A DNA stretch of 24,229 nt from IMG/VR virus record IMGVR_UViG_3300017783_000206, positions 1 through 24,229 of that record; one strand, 5' to 3'. Under the pieces are notes generated by a model. It was not told the DNA's origin. It saw only the letters and a program-made list of their open reading frames with translations, and made no database searches. Position 1 is the first letter of the stretch; the number at the start of each line of letters is the position of its first letter. This document shows, piece by piece, positions 7,232 to 19,700 of the stretch. This stretch comes from a virus. The translations under genes were made by a program, and so were the position numbers.

Positions 7232-10200
7232 CCACTACAGATAGACAAAACAGATTATTAGTCGCGGAAGATTGGAGAAAGATCTACCAGGCTTTCCAAC
7301 AGGCGGATTTCAAATCATACGACTTCGAGACCTTGAGAAGGACCATGGTAGCGTATCTGCAAGAGAACTATCCAGATGACTTCAATGATTTCGTTGAGAG
7401 TTCTGAGTATGTGGCGCTAATAGACCTTATTGCCTATGTGGCACAGGCACTTTCTTTCAGAGTAGACCTTAACGCAAGGGAAAACTTCTTAGAAACTGCC
7501 GAAAGAAGAAACTCGGTTTTGAGATTGGCAAGGCTTATCAACTATAATGCAAAGAGAAATCTTCCAGCAACAGGATTATTAAAAGTAGATTCTATCTCTA
7601 CAACACAGGACGTGCAGGACAGCACAGGAACAAACCTTGCAAACTCAAACGTCATCTGGAATGATTCGGCAAACTCAAACTACAGGGAGCAGTTCACAGC
7701 AATACTGAACGCGGCCAACCAGACGGGACAACTGTTTGGCAATCCCAGGGAGTCAGGCAAGATAGGTGGCATCGACACAGAAGTCTACACACTAAGTTCC
7801 AACCAGTTGGATCTACCCATATTCAAATTTCAGAAGTCAGTGGGAGGTACAGCGAGAGCTTTTGAAATAGTTCCTAGTACAACAACAGATTCAGAAGCCA
7901 TATATGAATCATCACCGGTGCCAGGATCCGGATTGACTTACACTTACAGGTCAGATGGATCTGGAGACAGTTCAAACAACACAGGTTTCTTCTTCATGTT
8001 CAAACAGGGCACAATGCAGAATCAAGAGTTCACTGTGGACACAGCGATTACGAACTATGTGAAAAGTTTTGAGACATCCAACATCAACAATACCGACGTA
8101 TGGTTGTACAAGTTAGATCAGTTTGGACAGTTGTCTGAAGCATGGTCAAAAGTTCCATCGTTATCAGGAAACAATGCGATTTATAATTCTTTATCTAAGG
8201 AAGAGAGAAACACATATAATGTTGTTACAAAAAATAATGATTCAGTCGACCTAGTGTTCGGAGATGGTAATTTTTCCAACATACCTTTAGGCAACTTCAG
8301 GACCTACTACAGGGTCAGCGACAATGCAAAGTTTGCCATACAGCCTGCTGACATGCAGAACGTACAGTTGACGGTACCATACACGGACGCCAACGGTGCA
8401 CAGCAGTCATTGACAATGAGCGTGAGTCTTAAATCAAGTGTGTACAATTCTAGTGCAACTGAATCCAATGATTCAATAAAAGAGAAAGCCGCACAGGTAT
8501 ACTACTCACAGAACAGGATGATCACGGCAGAGGACTACCAGGTTGTGCCTTTGAGTGCTTCACAGGAAATCGTAAAAGTGAGATCGGTCAACAGGTCCGC
8601 GTCAGGAATCAGCAGGGCCAAAGAGATACTGGATCCAACGGGGGCATACTCGAATGTAAGCGTGTTTGCCGAGGATGGAATCATATACAGGGAGGAAAGT
8701 GTACAGCAGTTCACGTTCACTTTCAACAACAGGAGTGACATACAATCCACAATAGACACATCAGTAGAAGCCAAGTTAAAGGAAGCATACGCCAGACAGT
8801 TCTACTACTTGAAGTACGGCACGAAAGACGCCAGCACACTTTCAGCAACATGGAATTCAACAACAACTTCCACCAACACCAACACGGGGTATTTTACTTC
8901 AGGTGGTGCATTGGTGATAGGAGATTCTGCAACCTCAAACATGAAATTCGCGAAGCCGGGTGCTTTGATCAAGTTCACATCTCCGGACACCAGGAAGTTC
9001 TTGAATGGTACACTGGTCACGTCAACCACAGACAATGCGGAAGACAGGGCATGGGCCAAGATAGGTGATGTGGTGCTTGATGGAGCCAACGGCGGAGTAG
9101 GAAACCTAGAGTCGGGTGTTGGTCCAGTCACACTTAATAACATAGTGCCAGACGGTTCTGTAATCAATGCAATAATTCCAAATCTGACCACATCGTTCAG
9201 TGCAACGCTCGAAGCAGATATGATAGACAGGATAGAGGCCTATGAGGAATTTGGTTTACGATATGACACAGATTCAGAAACATGGAAGGTGATCACTTCT
9301 ACGAACCTAAGCACAAGTTCGGTATTCGGTCTTGGTAACACAGGTTCAACCACAGGAACAAACGCGGATGCCAGTTGGTGGTTCAAATTTACCAACGACG
9401 GAAACACCTACACGGTGCAATACAGGAAACTGGATTACATTTTCGAATCAGAGTCACAGAACAAGTTCCACTATGACGTGGAAGAAAAAATTTACGACTA
9501 CACAACAGGTAGGAGTGTCAAAGACACGGTAAAAATTCTTAAAACAAACAGTATAGTTTCGACGGGAAACAGTGTTGGATACCCGATCACATGGCAAGTG
9601 GTCGATGTTGTGACCGAGATAGACGGTTACCAGGACAACAGGAAAGTTAAGGTTGGTTTCTTTGATGCAGACGATGACGGTGTTGTGGACAATCCTGAAC
9701 TGTTTGACATATACGTTGAACCAACACTTTCGGAATCCACTAAATTTGTTTTCTTTGAGAAGTACACATCATATGACGCAATTGAAAGATTCAGACCATA
9801 CGCATCAACCAACTTCGTTGTTGCTGAAAAAGAAACAGACATAAATTTAAACACGTCGACTTATACAGACGGGCAATTATTTTACTTCTATGACAGCGCC
9901 GAGGACGTGATCAAGAAGTACAGTTCTACAACCAATACTTTGACCACGACAACGGACTACACAGCAAGGAAAGGCAGAAGTTCAATTGATTTCCAGTACA
10001 AACACCATGCCGGGCAAGAAACCAGGATAGATCCCAGCGTGTCTAACATTGTTGACGTGTACCTATTGGAGAGGACCTATGATAACCTGTTCAGGATCTG
10101 GTTACAGGAAGGCGGATCGAAACCAACTGTGTCCACAGCAGACCAGTTGAGAATCAACTACTCAGGCACACTAAATCCATTGAAATCTTTATCTGATCAA

Positions 10201-10710
10201 ATCATTTACCATCCAGTAAAATACAAAATTTTGTTTGGTTCAAATGCAGATGAACAACTACAGGCAACTTTCAAGGTTGTAAAAAATCCAAAGACCAATG
10301 TGTCAGACGCAGTGATCAAGACCAGAGTGATCGCCGCGATAAACGAATTCTTCGCACTGGACAACTGGGATTTTGGAGACGCTTTTTATTTTACAGAATT
10401 GGCCGCTTACATACACAATGAACTAGCACCAGACTTGTTGACAGCGGTCATTGTGCCCAACCAGTCAGGACAGGGTTTTGGGTCCTTGTTCCAAATTGAC
10501 TCAGCGGCAGACGAGATTTTCATCAGTGGGGCCACCGTTGATGATGTGTCAATCATAACAGCACTGGGAGCCAACCAACTGGCGGCCTCCGGCACTGTGG
10601 TCACATCAACATCAACTGCCACGACCAACACCACGACAGGATCAGCAGTGTCAGGCTCTACTACAACAGGTTCCGGTTCAAGCACCGGCAGTAGTGGGTC
10701 AGGATACTAA
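7228..10710 (+). CDS. 6: Baseplate wedge subunit gp6, enlarged (1160 aa)
   Basis: Main wedge protein; in T4 gp6 dimers form the continuous ring of the inner baseplate (gpJ-like family). The N-terminus is typical: YLQENYPDDFNDFVESS (about 43-59), then LIAYVAQALSFRVDLNAREN (68-87), AERRNSVLRLAR and YNAKRNLPA. A middle block has VFGDGNFSNIPLGNFRTYYRV (about 343-363), then YYSQNRMITAEDYQV (about 424-438). The conserved C-terminal part (about 1000-1090) has KTRVIAAINEFF, NWDFGDAFYFTELAAYI and LAPDLLTAVIVP. T4 gp6 is 660 aa; the excess lies mainly between about 500 and 1000 and includes an EF-hand-like loop at 813-824. The last 40 residues are an almost pure Ser/Thr/Gly tail. The start codon is the first ATG after the late promoter and lies inside a palindrome. 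Identity is confident; the role of the extra middle region is not known. Confidence 0.9.
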   Translation: MATTDRQNRLLVAEDWRKIYQAFQQADFKSYDFETLRRTMVAYLQENYPDDFNDFVESSEYVALIDLIAYVAQALSFRVDLNARENFLETAERRNSVLRLARLINYNAKRNLPATGLLKVDSISTTQDVQDSTGTNLANSNVIWNDSANSNYREQFTAILNAANQTGQLFGNPRESGKIGGIDTEVYTLSSNQLDLPIFKFQKSVGGTARAFEIVPSTTTDSEAIYESSPVPGSGLTYTYRSDGSGDSSNNTGFFFMFKQGTMQNQEFTVDTAITNYVKSFETSNINNTDVWLYKLDQFGQLSEAWSKVPSLSGNNAIYNSLSKEERNTYNVVTKNNDSVDLVFGDGNFSNIPLGNFRTYYRVSDNAKFAIQPADMQNVQLTVPYTDANGAQQSLTMSVSLKSSVYNSSATESNDSIKEKAAQVYYSQNRMITAEDYQVVPLSASQEIVKVRSVNRSASGISRAKEILDPTGAYSNVSVFAEDGIIYREESVQQFTFTFNNRSDIQSTIDTSVEAKLKEAYARQFYYLKYGTKDASTLSATWNSTTTSTNTNTGYFTSGGALVIGDSATSNMKFAKPGALIKFTSPDTRKFLNGTLVTSTTDNAEDRAWAKIGDVVLDGANGGVGNLESGVGPVTLNNIVPDGSVINAIIPNLTTSFSATLEADMIDRIEAYEEFGLRYDTDSETWKVITSTNLSTSSVFGLGNTGSTTGTNADASWWFKFTNDGNTYTVQYRKLDYIFESESQNKFHYDVEEKIYDYTTGRSVKDTVKILKTNSIVSTGNSVGYPITWQVVDVVTEIDGYQDNRKVKVGFFDADDDGVVDNPELFDIYVEPTLSESTKFVFFEKYTSYDAIERFRPYASTNFVVAEKETDINLNTSTYTDGQLFYFYDSAEDVIKKYSSTTNTLTTTTDYTARKGRSSIDFQYKHHAGQETRIDPSVSNIVDVYLLERTYDNLFRIWLQEGGSKPTVSTADQLRINYSGTLNPLKSLSDQIIYHPVKYKILFGSNADEQLQATFKVVKNPKTNVSDAVIKTRVIAAINEFFALDNWDFGDAFYFTELAAYIHNELAPDLLTAVIVPNQSGQGFGSLFQIDSAADEIFISGATVDDVSIITALGANQLAASGTVVTSTSTATTNTTTGSAVSGSTTTGSGSSTGSSGSGY
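9664..9699 (+). other. EF-hand-like calcium-binding loop in gp6
   Basis: Codons 813-824 encode DADDDGVVDNPE, with Asp at loop positions 1, 3, 5 and 9, Gly at 6, a hydrophobic residue at 8 and Glu at 12. This is the full ligand pattern of an EF-hand/dockerin calcium loop. Flanking helices are not obvious, so it may be an isolated calcium loop stabilising the inserted region. Confidence 0.6.
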
Positions 10711-13700
10711 TGGCAGACAATCCCACCAACGCATTAACTAATAACGAAGTTGTCAAACAGGGCAACAACGAGTACAGGCGTACAGTACAACACCTACCTG
10801 CTTTCTACAGGACAGACGCCAATCAACGTTTCCTGGCCAGCACGATGGATCCGTTAGTACAAAAAGGGTCACTGGAGAGACTAGACGGTTACATAGGAAG
10901 ACAGGATGCCTACACAAGACAAATCAGTGACAGATATATCACTGCCACAAGTAGAGATAGGTTCGCATATCAGTTAGAGCCTACTGTGACATACACAGAC
11001 AGAGACACAACATCGGTCAATCCCGAAGATCAAGTCAAGTTCACCGGAACGTACGATGATTACATAAACCAGATCAAGTACTTGGGCGGAAAGATTAACA
11101 ACCATGACAGATTGAACAAAGAGACTGTGTACTCATGGAACCCAGCCATAGACTACGACAAATTGATCAACTACAGAGAGTACTACTGGATACCAGAAGG
11201 GCCTGGAGCCATAGAGATAGATTCAGTTGGACCCAGTGCGGTCATCGAGTATTCGGTTGAGAATTTGGCACAAGGGGCCTACAACTTTACACACAGGGAG
11301 AACGAGAACAATCCCATACTGACGCTTTACAGGGGAAACACTTATAAGTTCGATGTGAACGCCAAAGGACATCCTTTCTGGATAATGACCGAGCCATACA
11401 AGAGCAAGGTATCAGAGGACGGCTCTACATCAACGATATTCGATACGGGAGTCACCAACAATGGAGCAGATTACGGAACTGTTACATTCACAGTTCCCAC
11501 TACAGGTGCACCAGACACTTTATACTATCAGTGCGGAAACCATGATGCCATGTACGGCATATTACAGATACGAGATGTTGTAAGCACTACTTCTATCAAC
11601 GTAGAAGATGATATCATAGGTGTTAAAAACTATAGCCTAAGGACTTTAGATCTTTCAAATGGCATGAAAATTAAATTCACCAACTCGTTGGTACCATCGG
11701 CTTATCAGGATAAAGAATATTACGTAGAAGGCGTTGGTGATTCTATCACACTTACTGATGTTGAAGACCTAATAACTCCAGGCAGTTACGCTACAGAGTC
11801 TACAATACTATACGACCAAGTAGGATATGATTCAAGACCATATGCGAAAGCGTACTACACTCCAGACAACAAAGATTACATCACAATAAAAAGGGATTCT
11901 CAGGATCAGAACGCATGGTCCAGATATAACAGATGGTTCCACAGATCCATAATAGAGGAAACTGCGAGGATAGGCGGCCACACTCCTGTGCTTAATGAAG
12001 ACGACAGGGCAAAGAGGCCTATCATAGAATTTGACTCTGGTTTAGCACTTTACAATCATGGAACTGTTGCCAAAAAATCAGTGACACTTTATGACACAGT
12101 GACCACAGACGCCTTCAGTGATGTTGTCAAGCAGACTGGATACATCATTGACGGACTAGCACTGGCTAACGGAATGAGGGTAGTGTTCGCGGCGGACACG
12201 GATCCCATAGTAAAGAACAAGATTTATGATGTGAATTTCGTCACAGCGGGAGATTCCACGCAGGTCATCAACTTAACAGAGGCATCCGATGCCACGCCAA
12301 CCAACAATGATTCTATTTTCATAGAGTTTGGAACAGCAAACCAGGGAAAAACTTTTTACTACAACGATACTACTGAAACTTTTGAAGAAGCACAACAGAA
12401 AACAGGCGTGAACCAACAGCCGTTGTTCGGTATGTGGGATAACAATCACCTCTCATTCGATGATGCTACGACATATCCCAATTCAACCTTCGCTGGAGCA
12501 AAGGTTTTTGCTTTCGCAACGTCTGACACGGCAACCACTGACACGGTGCTTGGCATCAAGGTAAAATACAACACCATCAACAACGTGGGAGACATCGTAT
12601 TCGATTCAGATCACACATCAGGAACCTTCACTTATAAGAGCGGAACATCCACAATCACAAAGAACTTGGCCGAGGGTCACCTGCACTACACGACAGGCAG
12701 GTCAACTCACAATTCAAGGAGTGCCTGGATTAAAAGGACGACGGAAAGCAAACAGCGGGCGATCAGGACTTTCATAGTCGACGCAACTGAAAAACAGTTG
12801 TTCCCCATCGACTTCTACAAGAATTCAGCGGACCTCACCGATCTTGAACTATCGGTATCTGTCAACGGTTCTCGTAAGACACTGACGACCGATTACACAC
12901 TAGAAACAGGAACAAAAAACAAATACGTAAAATTTAATACTGCCCTGGAAGTTGACGATCAGATCCGGATAGCAGGACATAGCAGTGCTGAAAAGATCGC
13001 TGACAAGGGCATATACGAGATCCCGGAAAATTTAGCGACAAACAGTCTCAACCAACAGTTGGGCACATTTACATTTGGTCAGATACTGGCTCATGTCAGG
13101 GACATACTTGACAAGAATCAAGATGTCACAGGAGCGATACCAGGAGTTTCAAATCTACGAGACAAGCCAGATGCGAGATTGAAGGGCGGTAGCATACACC
13201 AACACGAAGGACCGTTGCTTCCGGCCATTTTTGGTTTGGCGGATCAGAATTCCAACATAATTTCATCAATAGATTATGTCAGCCAGGAATATGAGAAATG
13301 GTACAACGCATTCTTAACACATGCAACAGGTACGGCATACGAGGGAGTTGCCGCTGACAGGATTGACGAGATAATCGCGGCCATAACACCAGGTAGAAAT
13401 AGTGGTTTCCCGTTCTACTACGAAGACATGGTAGGTTGGGGAGAAAACCTTTCGACCAGATCATACACGGTGATGGGATCATCACAGACAGACTATGCAC
13501 TGGACTCACAACACGACATAACGACTTTGAGCAATAGGGCAGTCTATGTGTACTTGAATGATGTGCAGTTGTTGTTGGGAACAGATTACACTTTCAGCAC
13601 AACAGACGACAGTGTCAGCATTAGCAAGGCCCTGGCCGAAGGTGATAAGATCGTCATCAGAGATTACACAGACACCACCGGCAGTTACATGCCACCGTCG

Positions 13701-16700
13701 CCGACCAAACTGGGAATGTATCCCAAGTTCACACCGGAGACATTCACAGATACCACGTATCTCACAGACACAGCGGTGATCCGTAAGCACGACGGTTCCA
13801 TCATCAAGGCGTATGGAGATGAACGTGATGATTTAATATTAGAGTTAGAAAAAAGGATCTACAACAACATCAAAGTGATCTACGATGCCACTTTGGTAGA
13901 CATACACGATGTGTTGCCAAGTGCTTTCACATCAACGGAGTACACACTACAAGAAGTGGACGGGGTGATGGGACCAGACTTCTATCAGTGGGCAGGCCGT
14001 AACAATGTGCAGTACATCAACAACACCGCGTTCACGGAAGGATCACCTTTCACGTACAACTATGCTAGGTCAAAAGGCAGACTGGTTGATGAGAACCTAC
14101 CAGGACACTGGAGAGGCATATACAAATATTTCTACGACACGGACGCTCCACATGTCAGGCCATGGGAGATGCTGGGTCATTCGGAGAAGCCTAGCACGTG
14201 GGACGCGACCTACGGAACCGCTCCATACACATCAGGCAATGATGTATTATGGAACGCTGTTGCGACACAGACGGGAAGATACGGGAAATCTCTGATCAGG
14301 GACTACCTACCTGTTGACGCATCAGGCAATCTTTTAGATCCATTGGAGGCGGGACTAGTTGACAACTTTGATATACCGGGAAGACAGAACGGATGGAAGT
14401 TTGGCGATCAAGCACCAGCGGAGACGGCATGGAGGAGATCCAGTGCTTACCCATTCACGGTCATTAAGGCATTGGCACTTACTAAACCCGCTAAGTTCTT
14501 TTCTAATCTTTTTGATCCGTCTAGATTGACGACGAACGTCGCAGGCAACCAGATCAACACAGCGACTGGTATAAGGAACACACTTGCAACAGCGAAATAT
14601 CATCTAGAAACGGAAACAAATACAGCAACAGGTGTGACGACAAGATACCAGACGGCAGGATACCAACCATTAGTGGTCAATTACCTGATATCGAGGAACA
14701 TGGACAGTAAAACTTTCTATTATGATAAGATGAAGAACTTATCTGTACAACTATCCTACAAGTTGGGCGGATTCACCGACAAAGACAACATAAAGATCTT
14801 AACAGACAGTGTGTCACCAGGATCTAAGTCAGGATCAAAATTCATGCCGGATGAAAACTACAAGATACTTTTCAGGACATCCAATCCTGTAGAGAGTTTC
14901 CAATATTCTGGTGTGCTGATAGAGAAGAACACAGATATCAGTCAGGATGGTTCCACTATACTGGGCGGATACAAGTTGTTGGGTTACAGCACTACCAAAC
15001 CTTATTTCAACTTTAACTACCCTGTGAAGACTGCTACCAACAAGTCAGTGTCTGTGCCAGGATCGCAGGAGGTAGCTCAATACAACAACTACCAGGAGAT
15101 CACACAGACCATACCATATGGTCACGTGTTTGAAACCATACAGGATGTTGCTGATTTCTTGTTTGGCTATGGACAATGGCTAGAATCACAAGGATTCCGA
15201 TTCAACAAGTTCTCGAACGAACTCAAAGAAACACTGAACTGGTCAAATGCTGTACGAGAATTTTTATTCTGGACCACACAGGAGTGGTCACCAGGATCAG
15301 CGATAACCGTTTCTCCGGCCGCGGATGGTTTCGAACTAGACACCGACAACAGCATCGTTGGGAAACTGAGGAACCTGGCAGGTGACTATTCACTACTAGA
15401 CTCGGGCGGTAGGAAGATAGATGTCAGTGAGATATCTACCAAAAGAATAGGTAAGACTTTTGAACTGGGGATCAAATCCGATACGGTTGGACTGTACAAC
15501 ATAGCACTCAACACCGTGCAGAAGGAACACGTATTGTTGTTTGACAACAGCACGGTGTTCGCAGACATAATATACGACCCGTTCACAGGATTCAGGCAAC
15601 AGAGGCTCAAACTGGTCGGCTGGAAGACGGCGGGTTGGAATGGTGACTACTACGCACCGGGATTCGTGTTCGATGCCGCACAGGTCACATACTGGACGGC
15701 CAACACAGACTACAGGATAGGCGACAGTGTTGAATACCAAGGCAAGTTCTACGTGGCAAAAACCAATCATAACTCGGGTGCTACTTTTGAAAAAACCAAC
15801 TGGACACTCAAAGATGAGAAACCAGCACCGCAGTTGATACCCAACTTCGAGTACAAGATAGCACAGTTCAACGACTTCTATGAGTTAGAGACCAACAACT
15901 TCGATGAATCGCAACAGCAGTTGGCACAGAGGCTCACAGGGTACCAATCAAGGGACTACCTGGAGAACCTTTTCGTCAATGACGTGTCGCAGTACAAGTT
16001 CTACCAAGGTTACATCAGGGAGAAGGGCACACAGAACGCCATAGACAAGATATTGAAGGCCAAGTACGAGGGAGAGGACATCACGTTGGACCTATATCCG
16101 GAATGGATGATACGTACAGGTAACTTCGGTAACACGGACTCCATAGAGAACATACAGATAACATTGAAAGATAACGAGATCACAGCAGATCCACAGAGCA
16201 TTGAATTGTTGGACACATCCAATGACACGGTGCAATATACAAGATCGGATGCGATAGTCAAAGACAACTTCTACTACAAGCCGGTTGAGTACACAGCGTC
16301 GACCACATTCAAGAGATTGGACTACACAAAAGGTGGGGTCAGCAGGGACACAGGACAGGTGTTCAAGACCGCAGGATATCCTCAACTGCAACAGGTACAA
16401 CACACTGCGTTCAACATAGACGAGATCCGCAACTTGGACATGAATGTCATATCAAGCAATGATCTGATATGGGTGGCCAACAAGAGTAATGGTGATTGGG
16501 ACGTGTTCAGGATCACCAGTGCTGGCATAAAGATAGCGGATCTACAGTTGATAAACGATGCCTCACAGTTGGAGATCACATTCACTGGTTCTCACAATTT
16601 GACGGCGGGGTCAACTACCACACAGGCGGACTACTTTGGTATATCAAACAGTGAAGAAGCAACGCTGAACGGCGTGTACCAGGTCAGTTCTACACCAGAC

Positions 16701-19700
16701 CACAAGACGGTGATCATCGATTATGATGGCAATGTGGGATTTATTCCGGCACTGGAAGACGGCTCAACAGCAGACAGTTATGGAAACATCTACAAGTTCG
16801 TGTCTGTGAGATTGGCATCAATGGATAATGTAAATGACTTGATAGATTTTGAAAATTACACAGACAAGGATGACGCTATAGAACAACTAGGAGACAAGGT
16901 GTTCGCAGACGCTGACAGTTCAGGACTGTGGCGTGTGTACGAGAAACAGGATCCGTACACGTCAGCGATAGTGTTATCCCCAGACGCCGGCACAGCAGAA
17001 CAGGAGTTTGGACACAGGATAGTGGCACGTAATGACGGAAGGACGGTGATAGCATCCGCTCCAGGCAAGGGACAAGGTGAGGTGCACTTCCTGTTCAGGC
17101 CTTCCGCGGAAGCAGGGACAACTTTGCAAACACAATCCACAGTGACAATGACAGAGAACAATGACAACACCAGCAGGCTTGGCGAATCATTATCGATCAG
17201 TACCGATGAGAACTTTGTGGTTGCTGGAGCACCATACACAAACGCTATAGATGATGATGGCAGTACAAGACAAATAGACTCAGGATTAATCAAGGTTTAC
17301 ATTTGGGATCCAAGCACGTTCAAGTATGGAATACTTGACACAATTACAGCACCAACAGATGGTTCTACATTTAACGAGAATGCGAACTTTGGTTGGGCAC
17401 ACAAAATTTCAGAACCAGGCATAACTTCCACAAGGACAACAGCAGACAAATACATGTTCGTGTCCGCACCAGGCCACGACAACGACAGGGGTCGGGTGTA
17501 CATGTACACGTGGGGAGTGGGCTCAGACGGATCCACGTACGACACTTGGACACAGGACTACACCATAGAGGCACCGGCCGGTGGTTCGGCACAGAGATTC
17601 GGACACAGGATACAGGCCAACGACAACGGTGACATACTTGCTGTGAGTTCCGTGGCACCAGGCAACGCGGGCAAGGTGGAGATATTCATCAAGACGTCAC
17701 AGAGCAATGATGGTAGCACACAAAATTCATTCGCACTGGCACAGACCATAACAGGTGTGGCGTCAGATGGTTCCAGTATTAATACAGCGTTTGGTGAATC
17801 TATAACAATGAGTAAAGATGGTACAGCACTGATCATCAGTGCACCTGGAGTCGATGGCACATTACATCCAGACGCAGGAGCAGTGTACTACTACAAATGG
17901 AACGCAGATGATTCGACCAACACTTACACACTACAACAGACTATAAGTGCTCCTGAATCGAGTACCAACATGAAATTTGGCACAAGCCTAGACATCAATG
18001 ACGCCGGCACAAGAGTGATAATCGGTGCTGAAAATTTTGCCAGCTCGAGGGAAATGAAATTTGACACAGGAGAGACAACTTTTGATCTACAGGATACCAC
18101 AATAGTTGACAGCAACACAGGATCAGGCGGAGCGTTCACGGCAACCATGTACAATACTAAATTTGTTGTGGATGACAGACTGGTTACAAACAATGTCACA
18201 GCAGACGATGACTTTGGAAGAGGTGTCTGCATGATTGACAATTCGGTCTTTGTTGGCGCACCAAAAGACGATGGCAACACAACATCGGACGGTAGCACCA
18301 AAATAGTGAACGATGGTACTGTTGCATGTTACGACCTTGCAGTGAATGGTCAATACGCATGGAAAAATCTAGTTACTGAGACAGCACTGATGGACACAGA
18401 TAAATTAGGAAAAGTTTTTGAATTTAGCCAATCAACAAAACAGATTAGAGATTATTATGATCTTTATGATCCTGTGAAAGGAAGGATATTAGGCATTGCT
18501 GATAGGGAAATAAACATCAAAACTGCATGGGATCCTGCAACTTATAATGTAGGAGACAATGCGAACACAAAGACACCATGGGCTGAGACACACATAGGTG
18601 AAGTATGGTGGAATCTGTCCACGGTCAAATGGTTATGGTACGAGCAGGACACACAGGAATACAAGCACAATCATTGGGGACAGACATTCCCTGGTTCCAG
18701 CATAGATGTGTACGAATGGGTGGAATCTCGATTATTGCCAAGCGAATGGAACAGGAGAGTCGAAGGCACGGCACGGCAAATTATATCAGGCACGGCTCTG
18801 TACGGAGATGATTCGCAGTACACAGTGACACAGAAGTACGATTCGAGACTAGACCAGTTTGTCAACTACTATTACTTCTGGGTAAAAGGAAAGACAACAC
18901 TGCCAGAAGAGCAGGTCAAGAATGATAGACATCAGCACATGCACAGGAAGAACACAGTGGCATTTATTGCCAACCTGATCGCAAATCCTAGGGCATTTGA
19001 TTACAAGTACTATTCTGTCACCGACACTAACAAATTACTATTGAATAACATCTCAAATTTAACCAATGACGATGTAGTGCTTAACATAGATATAAGAGCA
19101 AACACGTTCGAGGGAGATTCACACAGTGTATGGAAGTTGGTCAGGGAAGGCGATGCCGACTACAGGCCAGGTCATCAGATAGAGGCACGTTGGTGGGACT
19201 CTCTGGTAGGAAAAAATACTGCGGGCGACGTGGTACCAGATCTAAACCTACCAGTAAACGAGAGATACGGTAACAACGTAAGGCCGAGACAGAGCTGGTA
19301 TGTTGATAGGTATAATGCACTCAAAGAGATCATAGACTACGCAAACAGTGTGTTGAAAAAACATCAGTTGGTGGGCCAGGTCAATTTAACAAATTTAGAC
19401 TCCAAGGAACCAGAACCCACAGGACAGAGTGGCGAATGGGACGCAACAGTTGATACATACGTAGAACTGACTTATCTCAACACAGCAGATCTTTCAGGCA
19501 CTGTGAACTACTTGGTCAAAGCAGACGAGACAGCAAACAACCGTTGGGCGATATATCTATGGGACGGCACAGAATTCACGAGGACAAAAGTACAGACTTA
19601 TAACACTAGTGCATATTGGAGTTACACTGATTGGTACAAGACAGACGGAGACATGGCGCATAATGACAACACCAAGATCGACAAGCAGGTCACGTTCCAA

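Noticed and set aside
16856-17293. 145-aa minus-strand frame in the propeller region, and similar antisense frames at 17558-17860 and 17924-18301
   Set aside because: All are antisense to the continuous giant gene; their Ser/Val/Leu-rich makeup is what reverse reading of Asp/Thr/Gly-rich code gives.
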